A stretch of DNA of 64,000 nt from NCBI RefSeq assembly GCF_000878135.1, contig NZ_JXQZ01000059.1, forward strand, positions 1-64,000, given 5' to 3'. The notes below the pieces were generated by a model, which had not been told where the DNA came from, ran no database searches, and saw only the letters and a list, made by a program, of their open reading frames with translations. The position numbers and the translations under genes were made by a program. This DNA comes from Frigoribacterium sp. MEB024 (GTDB lineage: Bacteria; Actinomycetota; Actinomycetes; Actinomycetales; Microbacteriaceae). Shown in pieces: positions 1 through 8,492 of the stretch (its first letter is position 1; every line of letters starts with the position of its first letter).

Positions 1-864
1 CAGGCGAGCAACACGGTCGGCAGCGTCAGCACCTGCGTCCTGCCCGCCGGGTCGACCGAGACGAGCTGCCCGTCCGACGCACCCGAGGCTCCCGCCTACG
101 CCGCGGGCATGCTGAACGGCGACCGCATCGTGTCGATCGACGGCACGACCGTCTCCGACGGCGACCAGATCACGGGCATCCTGCAGCGTTCTCCCGGCGA
201 GACCCTGGCCGTCGTGGTCGACCGCGACGGCACCGAGCGCACGCTCCAGGTGACGCCGGCCCTGTCCGAGCGGTACGTGACCACGTCGAGCGGGGCCGTC
301 GCGACGAACCCCGACGGCAGCTCGCAGACGCAAGAGGTCGGCTTCGTCGGCATCGGCTTCGCCTACGAGAAGGTGCGTGAACCCGTGACGGCCGTGCTGC
401 CGGCCGTGGGCGACAACATCGCACACGTGGTCGGCGTCATCGTCACGCTGCCCCAGCGTCTCGTCGGGGTGGCGCAGGCCGCCTTCGGCGGGGCCGAGCG
501 CGACCCGAACGGCCCGGTCAGCGTCGTCGGGGTCGGGCGCATGGCGGGCGAGATCGCGAGCCTCGACACCATCCCGGTGGTCGACCGCATCAGCACCCTC
601 GTCGGTCTGCTCGCGAGCCTCAACGTCGCGCTGTTCGTGTTCAACCTGGTGCCGCTGATGCCGCTCGACGGCGGACACGTGGCCGGCGCCTTGATCGAGG
701 CGATCCGCCGCGGCTTCGCCAAGCTCTTCCGCCGACCCGACCCGGGCCCCGTCGACACGGCCAAGGCCATCCCCGTCACCTTCGCGATCGTCATCCTCCT
801 CGGCGGCATGACGGTTCTGTTGACCTATGCCGACATCGTGAACCCGATCGATCTCTTCGGCTGA
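1..864 (+). CDS. M50 family site-2 protease (RseP/Rip1 type), 3' part
   Basis: This is the C-terminal part, about 287 residues, of a membrane-embedded zinc metalloprotease that cuts substrates such as anti-sigma factors within the bilayer. The frame is open from base 1, so the gene begins outside the window. A PDZ domain comes first ([13 protein letters not shown] near residues 36-48 of the fragment). A hydrophobic segment follows with the family's LDG motif ([15 protein letters not shown]), whose Asp is the third zinc ligand, and a last membrane helix lies near the end. The HExxH motif must lie upstream of the window. ispG follows 80 bases later; a dxr-rip1-ispG order is common in actinobacteria. 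The family is clear; the substrate is unknown. Confidence 0.93.
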   Translation, partial: QASNTVGSVSTCVLPAGSTETSCPSDAPEAPAYAAGMLNGDRIVSIDGTTVSDGDQITGILQRSPGETLAVVVDRDGTERTLQVTPALSERYVTTSSGAVATNPDGSSQTQEVGFVGIGFAYEKVREPVTAVLPAVGDNIAHVVGVIVTLPQRLVGVAQAAFGGAERDPNGPVSVVGVGRMAGEIASLDTIPVVDRISTLVGLLASLNVALFVFNLVPLMPLDGGHVAGALIEAIRRGFAKLFRRPDPGPVDTAKAIPVTFAIVILLGGMTVLLTYADIVNPIDLFG

Positions 865-932
865 CGTCAGGTCACGGACGTCGCGTGACCGGACGGTCAC
901 CCGCCCGTCACGCGGCGTCCAGCGCCGAGGTT

Positions 933-938
933 TACGAT
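933..938 (+). promoter_or_regulatory. -10 hexamer TACGAT for leaderless ispG
   Basis: TACGAT is followed by six bases and then the GTG start at 945. With a transcription start 6-7 bases after the -10, the mRNA would begin at the start codon. No Shine-Dalgarno sequence precedes this GTG. Confidence 0.65.
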
Positions 939-944
939 GACACC

Positions 945-2093
945 GTGCCAGCAGTCAATCTCGGAATGCCGAAGGTCCCCGAAGTCCTCGCCCCGCGTCG
1001 CAAGACGCGGCAGATCAAGGTCGGCAAGGTGCTCGTGGGTGGCGACGCCCCCGTCAGCGTGCAGTCGATGACCACGACTCCGACCCCCAACATCAACGCC
1101 ACCCTGCAGCAGATCGCCGAGCTCACGGCCAGCGGCTGCGACATCGTGCGCGTGGCCGTGCCGAGCCGTGACGACGCCGAGGCCCTTCCGATCATCGCGA
1201 AGAAGAGCCAGATCCCGGTAATCGCCGACATCCACTTCCAGCCCAACTACGTCTACCAGGCTATCGACGCCGGCTGCGCGGCCGTCCGGGTCAACCCCGG
1301 CAACATCCGCAAGTTCGACGACCAGGTGGGCAAGATCGCCGCCGCGGCGAAGGCCGCGGGCGTCTCCATCCGCATCGGCGTCAACGCCGGCTCGCTCGAG
1401 CCCAGCATCCTGCAGAAGTACGGCAAGGCGACGCCCGAGGCGCTCGTCGAGTCCGCCGTGTGGGAGGCCTCGCTGTTCGAAGAGCACGACTTCCACGACT
1501 TCAAGATCTCGGTCAAGCACAACGACCCGATCGTCATGGTCAAGGCCTACCGTCAGCTCGCCGAGCGCGGTGACTGGCCGCTGCACCTCGGCGTCACCGA
1601 GGCCGGTCCCGAGTTCCAGGGCACGATCAAGTCGGCCACGGCGTTCGGCATCCTGCTGAGCGAGGGCATCGGCGACACCATCCGCGTCAGCCTCAGTGCC
1701 CCGCCCGCCCAAGAGGTCAAGGTCGGTCTGCAGATCCTGCAGTCGCTCAACCTGCGCGAGCGCAAGCTCGAGATCGTCAGCTGCCCCAGCTGCGGCCGCG
1801 CTCAGGTGGACGTGTACAAGCTCGCCAACGACGTCACCGACGGGCTCGAGGGCATGACCGTCCCTCTGCGCGTCGCCGTCATGGGCTGTGTCGTCAACGG
1901 CCCGGGCGAGGCCCGCGAGGCCGACCTCGGCGTCGCGTCCGGCAACGGCAAGGGGCAGATCTTCGTCAAGGGCGAGGTCATCAAGACCGTCCCCGAGTCC
2001 GAGATCGTCCAGACGCTCATCGACGAGGCCAACCGCCTCGCCGCCGAGATGCCCCCCGGCGAGCTCGGCTCGCCCGAGGTCGTCACCGTCTGA
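945..2093 (+). CDS. ispG: 4-hydroxy-3-methylbut-2-enyl diphosphate synthase (IspG/GcpE)
   Basis: A cytoplasmic [4Fe-4S] enzyme of the non-mevalonate isoprenoid pathway that converts methylerythritol cyclodiphosphate to HMBPP. It has 382 residues, normal for the short bacterial form. The cluster ligands are visible: Cys280 and Cys283 in SCPSCGR and Cys315 in [10 protein letters not shown], with the conserved Glu322 in the same motif. The N-terminal TIM-barrel begins with [16 protein letters not shown] and VQSMTTT. The frame is open to 885, but GTG at 945 is preferred because a TACGAT -10 lies six bases upstream and the extra residues are not family sequence. A long hairpin follows the gene. 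Confidence 0.97.
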   Translation: MPAVNLGMPKVPEVLAPRRKTRQIKVGKVLVGGDAPVSVQSMTTTPTPNINATLQQIAELTASGCDIVRVAVPSRDDAEALPIIAKKSQIPVIADIHFQPNYVYQAIDAGCAAVRVNPGNIRKFDDQVGKIAAAAKAAGVSIRIGVNAGSLEPSILQKYGKATPEALVESAVWEASLFEEHDFHDFKISVKHNDPIVMVKAYRQLAERGDWPLHLGVTEAGPEFQGTIKSATAFGILLSEGIGDTIRVSLSAPPAQEVKVGLQILQSLNLRERKLEIVSCPSCGRAQVDVYKLANDVTDGLEGMTVPLRVAVMGCVVNGPGEAREADLGVASGNGKGQIFVKGEVIKTVPESEIVQTLIDEANRLAAEMPPGELGSPEVVTV

Positions 2094-2112
2094 TCCGGCA
2101 TGCCCCGCGGGC

Positions 2113-2179
2113 GACGCGACCCCTTCAGGAGGCGCGGTGCGAGAATCCTCGCACCGCGCCTCCTGCCTGGGGTCGCGTC
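2113..2179. terminator. long two-tier hairpin after ispG
   Basis: The inner arms at 2126-2143 and 2148-2165 pair perfectly over 18 bases around a four-base loop and carry the GGAGGCGCGG motif. Outer arms GACGCGACCCC (2113-2123) and GGGGTCGCGTC (2169-2179) pair over another 11 bases, with a small internal bulge between the tiers. There is no T-run, so this is either a GC-rich actinobacterial terminator or a structural repeat. Confidence 0.6.
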
Positions 2180-2323
2180 CCTGCCCGGGGCCGCCCTGAC
2201 CGTGTGTCGTCGTGTGACGCCCCGATGTGACGCGCCCCGGGGCGTCGGCCAGCATGGAGGGCGCACCGCGACAGCCTCGGCCCACCCCCGAGCGGTGCTC
2301 CCGCAGCGCCCCGAGAGGAACCC

Positions 2324-3247
2324 ATGACCAGCAGCGCCCCCCTGATCGACGCCCCCAAGAAGGGCCCCGGTCGACTGATCGCCATCATCGTCGCGGTCGT
2401 TGTCGTGCTCGCCGCCGTCGGCATCGCGATCGGAGTCAGCCGTGGCGGTGGCGACGACGAGACCGTCCGCATCGGTGTCGTCGGCGCGAGCGACCCGTAC
2501 TGGGCCGACTTCGTCCAGGCCGCGGCCGACGAGGGCATCACGGTCGACCTCGTGGACTACTCGGACTACGAGCAGCCGAACCCGGCCCTCGCCGACGGCG
2601 AGATCGACCTGAACCAGTTCCAGCACATCGTCTACCTCGCGCAGTACGACGTGGCCTCGGGCAACGACATCGTGCCGATCGGTTCGACGGCGATCTACCC
2701 TCTGCCGCTGTACTCGTCGAAGTACACCGAGCTGAGCGACTTCCAGCAGGGCGACACCATCGCGATCCCCGACGACTCGAGCAACCTGGCCCGCGCCCTG
2801 CTCGTGCTGCAGTCGAACGGCCTGATCTCGCTGAAGGACGGCGGGACGATCTTCTCGGGCGTCAACGACGTCGACGAGTCGAAGTCGAAGGTCAAGGTCG
2901 CCACGGTGAGCGCCGACCTCGCCGCCACGTCGCTGCCCGACTACGCCGGTGCGATCATCAACAACGACTTCGCGACCAAGGCCGGCCTGTCGACCGACGA
3001 CGTCATCGCCCAGGACGACCCCGAGGACCCCTCGTCGGTGCCCTACGCCAACGTCTTCGCCGCCCGCGCCGAGGACAAGGACAACGCCACCTACCAGAAG
3101 CTCGTCCAGATCTACCAGGACACCAAGGCCGTCACCGACGGCGTCGTCGACAACTCGGGCGGCACGGCGATCATCACGAAGATCCCCGTGGGCGACCTCG
3201 AGAAGTCGCTGACCGAGACCGAGAAGCTCGTCGAGCAGAACGGCTGA
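2324..3247 (+). CDS. MetQ/NlpA family substrate-binding protein of an ABC importer
   Basis: Extracytoplasmic binding component, probably for methionine or a related compound, of the importer completed by the next two genes. It has 307 residues. After a short cytoplasmic stretch there is one hydrophobic segment (about residues 18-41). The NlpA fold begins at VRIGVVGASDPYWADF and includes DLNQFQHIVYL, which matches the family's NAYFFQH region. Unusually, there is no lipobox cysteine after the hydrophobic segment, and no cysteine anywhere in the protein. It may therefore be held by an uncleaved signal anchor instead of a lipid. A Shine-Dalgarno sequence (GAGAGGAA) precedes the ATG. The 140-base leader showed no riboswitch I could recognise. 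Confidence 0.88.
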   Translation: MTSSAPLIDAPKKGPGRLIAIIVAVVVVLAAVGIAIGVSRGGGDDETVRIGVVGASDPYWADFVQAAADEGITVDLVDYSDYEQPNPALADGEIDLNQFQHIVYLAQYDVASGNDIVPIGSTAIYPLPLYSSKYTELSDFQQGDTIAIPDDSSNLARALLVLQSNGLISLKDGGTIFSGVNDVDESKSKVKVATVSADLAATSLPDYAGAIINNDFATKAGLSTDDVIAQDDPEDPSSVPYANVFAARAEDKDNATYQKLVQIYQDTKAVTDGVVDNSGGTAIITKIPVGDLEKSLTETEKLVEQNG

Positions 3248-3331
3248 CCCCACCAGGTCGCAACCCCCGGCCCGGACCGCGCGCAGGCACCCGCTCGCGG
3301 TCCGGGCCTCCGCCCGTGCCGAGGAGAACGC

Positions 3332-4393
3332 GTGCCCGCCATCACCCTGACCGACGTCGTCAAGACCTACCCGCCCCGCGAGAAGGGCGCCCCACCGCTG
3401 ACCGCGGTCGACGGCGTCAGCCTCGAGATCGCCGAGGGCGAGATCTTCGGCATCATCGGCTACTCGGGCGCGGGGAAGAGCACCCTGGTACGCCTGGTCA
3501 ACGCCCTCGAGCCCACGACGAGCGGGAGCATCCGCGTCGACGGTCGTGAGATCACGGGCCTGCGTGAGCGTGACCTGCGGGGGGTCCGGGCCGGCATCGG
3601 CATGATCTTCCAGCAGTTCAACCTCTTCTCGTCGAAGACGGTCTGGGGCAACGTCGAGTTCCCGCTCAAGGCGGCGGGCGTGCCGAAGTCCGAGCACCAA
3701 CGGCGGATCAGCGACCTGCTGCACTTCGTCGGCCTCGGTGACAAGGCCCACGCGCGGCCGGACCAGCTCTCGGGTGGGCAGAAGCAGCGCGTCGGCATCG
3801 CCCGCGCGCTCGCGACGAACCCCCGCATCCTGCTCGCCGACGAGGCGACGAGTGCCCTCGACCCCGAGACGACGAGCGAGGTGCTCGCGCTACTCAAGCG
3901 CGTCAACGCCGAGCTCGGAATCACCATCGTCGTGATCACCCACGAGATGGACGTCATCAAGTCGATCGCCGACCGGGTGGCCGTGATGGACTCCGGACGC
4001 GTCGTCGAGACCGGCCCCACCTTCGAGGTGTTCTCCGACCCGCAGCAGGCGTCGACCAAACGGTTCGTCTCGACCGTCATCGCGGGCACGCCGCACGGCG
4101 ACGAGCTCGAGGCGTTGCGGGCCCGGCACGACGGCACTCTCGTGTCGGTGCGCATCGCCGAGGGCGGCGTCGACCAGCGCGACGTCTTCGCGCTGCTCGC
4201 CCGTCACGGCCTCTCGTTCGAGATCGTCTTCGGGGGCGTGAACGACATCCAGGGGCGCACCTTCGGCACCCTGACCCTCGCCGTGACCGGTGACGACGCG
4301 GCCGTCCGGGCGGCCGTCGCCGAGTTGGGCGACAACGCGACCGAACTGCCCCCCTCGCCGACGGCCTCGGCCGCACCCACGGAAGGACGCTGA
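3332..4393 (+). CDS. metN: methionine-type ABC transporter ATP-binding protein MetN
   Basis: ATPase subunit that powers the MetQNI-type importer from the cytoplasmic face. It has 353 residues. Walker A (GYSGAGKST) lies at about residues 43-51, followed by the Q-loop (IFQQFNLFSSKTVWGNV), the signature LSGGQKQRVGIARAL, Walker B (ILLADEATSALD) and the switch His (VVITHEMDV). A C-terminal NIL domain of about 75 residues follows, the methionine-sensing regulatory domain of MetN proteins. The GTG start is preceded by GAGGAGAACGC, a good ribosome site. The gene ends one base before metI. Confidence 0.93.
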   Translation: MPAITLTDVVKTYPPREKGAPPLTAVDGVSLEIAEGEIFGIIGYSGAGKSTLVRLVNALEPTTSGSIRVDGREITGLRERDLRGVRAGIGMIFQQFNLFSSKTVWGNVEFPLKAAGVPKSEHQRRISDLLHFVGLGDKAHARPDQLSGGQKQRVGIARALATNPRILLADEATSALDPETTSEVLALLKRVNAELGITIVVITHEMDVIKSIADRVAVMDSGRVVETGPTFEVFSDPQQASTKRFVSTVIAGTPHGDELEALRARHDGTLVSVRIAEGGVDQRDVFALLARHGLSFEIVFGGVNDIQGRTFGTLTLAVTGDDAAVRAAVAELGDNATELPPSPTASAAPTEGR

Positions 4394-4394
4394 C

Positions 4395-5054
4395 ATGGAC
4401 TCCCTGATCGAACTGCAGCCGATGCTGTGGCAAGCCGCCGTCGAGACCGTCTACATCGTCGCCCTGACGCTGCTCTTCGGCGGCATCGGCGGGCTCGTGC
4501 TCGGCCTGGCGCTCTACCTGACGCGGGGCGGGGCGTTGTTCGCGAACCGCGTCGTCTACGGTGTGCTGAACGTGGTCGTCAACGTCTTCCGACCGATCCC
4601 GTTCATCATCTTCTTGGCCGCGGCCCAGCCGTTGGCGAGGTTCGTCATCGGTTCGGGCAGCGGCAACCCGGCCATCATCTTCACCCTGTCGCTCGCCGCG
4701 TCGTTCGCGATCTCGCGCATCGTCGAGCAGAACCTGCTCACCGTGCAGCCGGGCGTCATCGAGGCCGCACGAGCCGCGGGGGCCGGCCCGGCCCGCATCA
4801 TCGGAACGGTGCTGCTGCCCGAGGCGCTCGGACCGCTCGTCCTCGGGTACACGTTCATCTTCGTCGCACTGGTCGACATGTCGGCGGTGGCCGGGTACAT
4901 CGGCGGCGGCGGGCTCGGCAACTTCGCCCTGCTCTACGGCTACCGGCAGTTCGACCCGGTCGTCACGTGGGCCGCGGTCCTGCTCATCATCGTGCTGGTG
5001 CAGCTCGTCCAGTTCCTCGGTAACTGGCTGGCGAGGCGCGCGCTGCGGCGGTGA
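4395..5054 (+). CDS. metI: methionine-type ABC transporter permease MetI
   Basis: Membrane permease of the same importer, 219 residues with about five hydrophobic helices. The EAA coupling loop (EAARAAGAGPARIIGTVLLPEALG) that docks on MetN is clear, as is the MetI-type segment NVFRPIPFIIFL. ATG at 4395 is chosen because the frame upstream overlaps metN in another phase; only one base separates the two genes, which suggests translational coupling. The substrate could be methionine or another small amino acid; the sequence does not decide this. Confidence 0.93.
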   Translation: MDSLIELQPMLWQAAVETVYIVALTLLFGGIGGLVLGLALYLTRGGALFANRVVYGVLNVVVNVFRPIPFIIFLAAAQPLARFVIGSGSGNPAIIFTLSLAASFAISRIVEQNLLTVQPGVIEAARAAGAGPARIIGTVLLPEALGPLVLGYTFIFVALVDMSAVAGYIGGGGLGNFALLYGYRQFDPVVTWAAVLLIIVLVQLVQFLGNWLARRALRR

Positions 5055-5096
5055 GGCACGGCGGCCGTGGGCAACGGCGCTGTCGGGGTACTGGTT

Positions 5097-5102
5097 TACA
5101 GT
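5097..5102 (+). promoter_or_regulatory. -10 hexamer TACAGT for leaderless moxR
   Basis: TACAGT ends seven bases before GTG at 5110. An in-frame GTG at 5101 overlaps the hexamer itself and so cannot be the start of this transcript, which fixes the moxR start at 5110. Confidence 0.65.
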
Positions 5103-5109
5103 GGGGCGC

Positions 5110-6141
5110 GTGACCGACACCGCCACCGCCAGCCAGACCCCGCCGCCGGCCTCGGCCCCCGTGACGCCCGCCGAGCTCGAGCGGGCCCGGCAGATCGTCG
5201 GGGCCGTGTCGCAGGCGTTCGGCCGCAAGGTCGTGGGTCAGACCGCCCTCCGTGACACCCTGCTCGTCGCCCTGATCACCGGCGGGCACGTCCTGCTCGA
5301 GAGCGTCCCGGGGCTTGCCAAGACGACCGCCGCCCAGACCATCGCGCAGTCGATCGACGCCAGTTTCCGGCGCATCCAGTGCACGCCCGACCTGCTGCCG
5401 AGCGACATCACGGGCACGCAGATCTACGACGCCCAGAAGTCCACGTTCGTCACCCAGCTCGGGCCCGTCCACTCGAACTTCGTCCTGCTCGACGAGATCA
5501 ACCGGTCGAGCGCCAAGACCCAGAGCGCCATGCTCGAGGCGATGCAAGAGCGGCAGACCACCATCGGTGGCACGGTGTACCGGCTGCCCTCGCCCTTCCT
5601 CGTCCTGGCCACGCAGAACCCGATCGAGCAAGAGGGCACCTACCAGTTGCCCGAGGCGCAGCTCGACCGCTTCCTGTTGAAAGAGATCCTCGACTATCCG
5701 ACCCCGGCCGAAGAGGCAGAGATCATCCGGCGGATCGAGAGCGGCGTCTACGACGAGGCCGCGTCACCCTCGACCGGCGTCGGCCTGGCCGACGTCGTCT
5801 ACCTGCAAGACCTGGCCAAGCGCGTCTACGTCGACGCGTCGATCGTCAACTACATCGTGCAGCTCATCTACGTCACCCGGCACCCGCAGCAGTACATCCC
5901 GGCCACCCTCGCCGACTACGTCGAGTTCGGTGCCAGCCCGCGGGCGAGCATCGCCTTCATGCAGGCGGCCCGTGCCCTCGCCCTGCTGCACGGTCGCGAC
6001 TACGTCATCCCCGAAGACGTCAAGCACCTGCGGCACTCCGTGCTGCGCCATCGCATGATCCTCAACTACGAGGCCACGGCCGACGAGGTCGCGCCCGAGA
6101 CGATCATCGACGCCGTGTTCGGCGCCGTCCAGACCCCCTGA
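5110..6141 (+). CDS. MoxR-type AAA ATPase
   Basis: First gene of a Bat-like operon. MoxR ATPases act as chaperones that mature or remodel complexes with the von Willebrand A proteins encoded next to them. It has 343 residues. The Walker A region is LLESVPGLAKTTAAQ, Walker B is FVLLDEINRSSAKTQSAML, sensor 1 is LVLATQNPIEQEGTY, and the arginine-rich PEAQLDRFLL motif follows. The C-terminal lid carries PRASIAFMQAARALA. The DUF58 gene starts six bases after the stop. The family is certain; the client complex is unknown. Confidence 0.94.
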   Translation: MTDTATASQTPPPASAPVTPAELERARQIVGAVSQAFGRKVVGQTALRDTLLVALITGGHVLLESVPGLAKTTAAQTIAQSIDASFRRIQCTPDLLPSDITGTQIYDAQKSTFVTQLGPVHSNFVLLDEINRSSAKTQSAMLEAMQERQTTIGGTVYRLPSPFLVLATQNPIEQEGTYQLPEAQLDRFLLKEILDYPTPAEEAEIIRRIESGVYDEAASPSTGVGLADVVYLQDLAKRVYVDASIVNYIVQLIYVTRHPQQYIPATLADYVEFGASPRASIAFMQAARALALLHGRDYVIPEDVKHLRHSVLRHRMILNYEATADEVAPETIIDAVFGAVQTP

Positions 6142-6146
6142 CCCCG

Positions 6147-7034
6147 GTGGCCAGCCTGCTGCTGCGCGTGCGCACGAAGATGGGGCTCTTCGCCCACCGA
6201 CGCACCATCGACCTGCTCGAGGGCGGATACGCCTCGGTGCACCACGGGCGCAGCCACGACTTCGACGACCTCAGGGCGTACGTCCCGGGCGACGAGGTGA
6301 AGGACATCGACTGGAAGGCCACGGCCCGTCACGGCGAGCCGTTGGTCAAGCGGTACATCGCGAGCCGGCGGCAGAACCTCGTCCTGGTGATGGACACCGG
6401 TCGCAACATGGCGGCGACGGCCACGAGCGGCGAGTCCAAGAAAGACATCGCGCTGATGGCGGCGGGCGCCCTCGCCTACATCGCCGCCAAGCACGGCGAC
6501 GTCGTGTCCCTGGTGGCGGGTGACTCGTCGGGGACCCGCGCGCACCCGGCCGGCGCGACCGAGGCCCACCTCGAGACCCTCCTGCGTCAGGTCGACCGAC
6601 GGGTCGACCTCGACGCCCCGACGAGCGACCTGGCCTCGGTGCTCGAGTGGGTCGCGCGAGGCATCCGGCGTCGCTCGATGCTGTTGGTGGTCACCGACGA
6701 CGTCGCGATCGACGAGCGCATCACACGATTGCTCCGCCGTCTGCGCGCCCAGCACGAGGTGGTCTGGCTGACGATCGGAGACGCCGACCTGATGACGCGA
6801 ACGGGGCATGGCGGCGAGGTCTTCGACGTCCGAGAGATGTCCGGGCTGCCGGCCTACCTCCGGGAGAACGCGCAGCTCCGACGCGAGTTCGACGACTCGT
6901 CCGTCCGACGCGTGGGCGACACCGAGCGCGAGCTCCTCGCCCTCGGCATCAGCAGCCAGCGACTCGGTAGCCAGGCCGAGGTCGTGCCGGGCCTCTTCGC
7001 CCTGATCGAGAAGCACCGTCGTGTCGGGCGCTGA
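6147..7034 (+). CDS. DUF58 domain protein (Bat-like operon)
   Basis: A 295-residue cytoplasmic protein with the DUF58 hallmark GDEVKDIDWKATARHGEPLV followed by a von Willebrand A-like fold (LVLVMDTGRNM, a partial metal site with D, G and N in place of DxSxS). These proteins are encoded beside MoxR ATPases almost everywhere they occur. GTG at 6147 is taken as start because moxR ends at 6141 and MASLLLRVRTKMGLF reads into the known fold. The next gene starts inside this one (14-base overlap). Confidence 0.88.
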   Translation: MASLLLRVRTKMGLFAHRRTIDLLEGGYASVHHGRSHDFDDLRAYVPGDEVKDIDWKATARHGEPLVKRYIASRRQNLVLVMDTGRNMAATATSGESKKDIALMAAGALAYIAAKHGDVVSLVAGDSSGTRAHPAGATEAHLETLLRQVDRRVDLDAPTSDLASVLEWVARGIRRRSMLLVVTDDVAIDERITRLLRRLRAQHEVVWLTIGDADLMTRTGHGGEVFDVREMSGLPAYLRENAQLRREFDDSSVRRVGDTERELLALGISSQRLGSQAEVVPGLFALIEKHRRVGR

Positions 7035-7503
7035 CGACTTCTTCGGGCCCTACCAGTACCCGCTCTGGGTGCTCTGGCTCGTGCTCGGCCTGGTCGGGCT
7101 GGCCCTCGTGGTCGCCTGGTACGTCTTCGTGTTCCGCTTCTCGGCACGGCGACTTCCCCCGGCCCGGCGAGCGGCCCAGGCGGCGTCCCGACCGGCCGCC
7201 CTCGCCGACACCAAGGCGAAGTACCTCGCCCTCATCGACGAGGTCGAGACGGCCGCGAGTTCGGGGCGGCTGAACGACCGCGGGGTGCACTCCCGGCTCA
7301 GCCTGCTGTTGCGGTTCTTCGCGCACGAGACGAACGGCGTCGACACGCACGTGATGACCCTCGCCGACCTGCGCGAGTCGAACCTGCCCCGGCTCGCGGG
7401 GGCGGTCGAGCAGTACTACCCGCCGGCCTTCCGGCTCGAAGAGCCCGGCGACCCCGCCCGTGCCGTCGCCACCGCGAGAGACGTGGTGGCGTCATGGGGC
7501 TGA
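7021..7503 (+). CDS. single-pass membrane protein of the MoxR operon
   Basis: This 160-residue protein is not a family I can name. It has one hydrophobic segment at about residues 15-38 (WVLWLVLGLVGLALVVAWYV), then a basic stretch, then a soluble helical domain containing NDRGVHSRLSLLLRFFAHE and a GVDTHVMTLADLRE segment. Its size, position and topology match the small membrane subunit often found between DUF58 and VWA genes in Bat-like operons. GTG at 7021 overlaps the previous gene by 14 bases, and the end overlaps the next by 10. A role in the same complex is an inference from context only. Confidence 0.75.
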   Translation: MSGADDFFGPYQYPLWVLWLVLGLVGLALVVAWYVFVFRFSARRLPPARRAAQAASRPAALADTKAKYLALIDEVETAASSGRLNDRGVHSRLSLLLRFFAHETNGVDTHVMTLADLRESNLPRLAGAVEQYYPPAFRLEEPGDPARAVATARDVVASWG

Positions 7504-8492
7504 TCTTCTGGTGGTTGCCGCTGGTCGCCCTGGCGGTCGTGGCGGTGGCGGCGTGGCTCTACGTGCGCTGGAGGCGCCGAGACAGGGCGCGCCTCCGTCG
7601 TCTCGGCGTCCCGGTCGCGCACGGCGAGCGACTGACCGCCCTGCCCGCCTACCAGCGTGTCGTCCGGCGCTACCGTGCCGCCCTCGCGGTCGTGCTCGTC
7701 GCCATGGTGGCCCTGACCGGCATCAGCGTCCTGCTCGCCGCCCGGGTCTCGAGCACCGACGTCGTCGAACCCCAGTCGTACAAGCGCGACATCATGCTCT
7801 GCCTCGACGTGTCGGGCTCCATGACCGAGGTCGACTCCCAGATCGTCGACACGTTCTCGACCCTCTCGCAGGGGCTCGACGGCGAACGCATCGGGCTCTA
7901 CCTCTTCGACAGTTCGGCCGTGCAGGCGTTCCCGCTCACCGACGACTACGACTTCGTCCGCACGCAACTCGAGCAGTACCGCGACTCGTTCGACACCATG
8001 GGCGAGAACGGGACCCGCTACTGGACGGGCACCGACCTCGGTGACGGCGCCTCGTTGATCGGGGACGGCCTGGCCTCGTGCGTCCTCGGCTTCGGCGACG
8101 ACGACAGCACACGACCCAAGTCGGTCGTGCTCGCCACCGACAACTACGTCAACGGCAAGGCCCTGCTCACGCTCACCGAGGCTGCCGACCTGGCGGCCGA
8201 GCGCGACGTCCGGGTGTACGCCGTGAACCCCGCCGACCACGCCACGGACGCCGTGGCCGACCAGGTCGCCGCCGAACTGCGCACCGCGGCCGAGTCGACC
8301 GACGGTGGCTACTACGCCCTCGACGATTCGACGACCGTGCCGCAGATCGTCGACGAGATCGACGCCCGCGAGGCGGGGCTGTTCACGGGGGCTCGACGAC
8401 TCGTGGTGACCGACCACCCGCAGGCTCTGGCGATCGCCGCCTTGCTCGTCGCGATGGGCGGGCTCGTGATGCTCTGGCGGGTGCGGCTGTGA
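7494..8492 (+). CDS. membrane-anchored von Willebrand A protein (BatA-like)
   Basis: A 332-residue protein with an N-terminal hydrophobic helix (WWLPLVALAVVAVAAWLYV), a second helix near residues 62-82, a von Willebrand A domain, and a C-terminal helix (ALAIAALLVAMGGLVMLW). The metal site DxSxS is intact in IMLCLDVSGSMTEV. The topology, with the VWA domain between two membrane anchors, is that of BatA/YehP-like aerotolerance operon proteins. It overlaps the previous gene by 10 bases and shares GTGA with the next. Confidence 0.88.
   Translation: MGLIFWWLPLVALAVVAVAAWLYVRWRRRDRARLRRLGVPVAHGERLTALPAYQRVVRRYRAALAVVLVAMVALTGISVLLAARVSSTDVVEPQSYKRDIMLCLDVSGSMTEVDSQIVDTFSTLSQGLDGERIGLYLFDSSAVQAFPLTDDYDFVRTQLEQYRDSFDTMGENGTRYWTGTDLGDGASLIGDGLASCVLGFGDDDSTRPKSVVLATDNYVNGKALLTLTEAADLAAERDVRVYAVNPADHATDAVADQVAAELRTAAESTDGGYYALDDSTTVPQIVDEIDAREAGLFTGARRLVVTDHPQALAIAALLVAMGGLVMLWRVRL

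Noticed and set aside
897-2285. A 462-codon frame opposite ispG
   Set aside because: Antisense to a clear ispG; the product is Asp/Leu/Val/Arg-rich with no motif.
2180-2323. Possible SAM riboswitch before the MetQ-type gene
   Set aside because: The leader is GC-rich and shows none of the conserved SAM-I or SAM-IV core sequence I could recall, so I do not claim one. A covariance-model search would settle it.
5101-5109. Upstream GTG as moxR start
   Set aside because: It overlaps the -10 hexamer TACAGT, so the transcript could not carry it.
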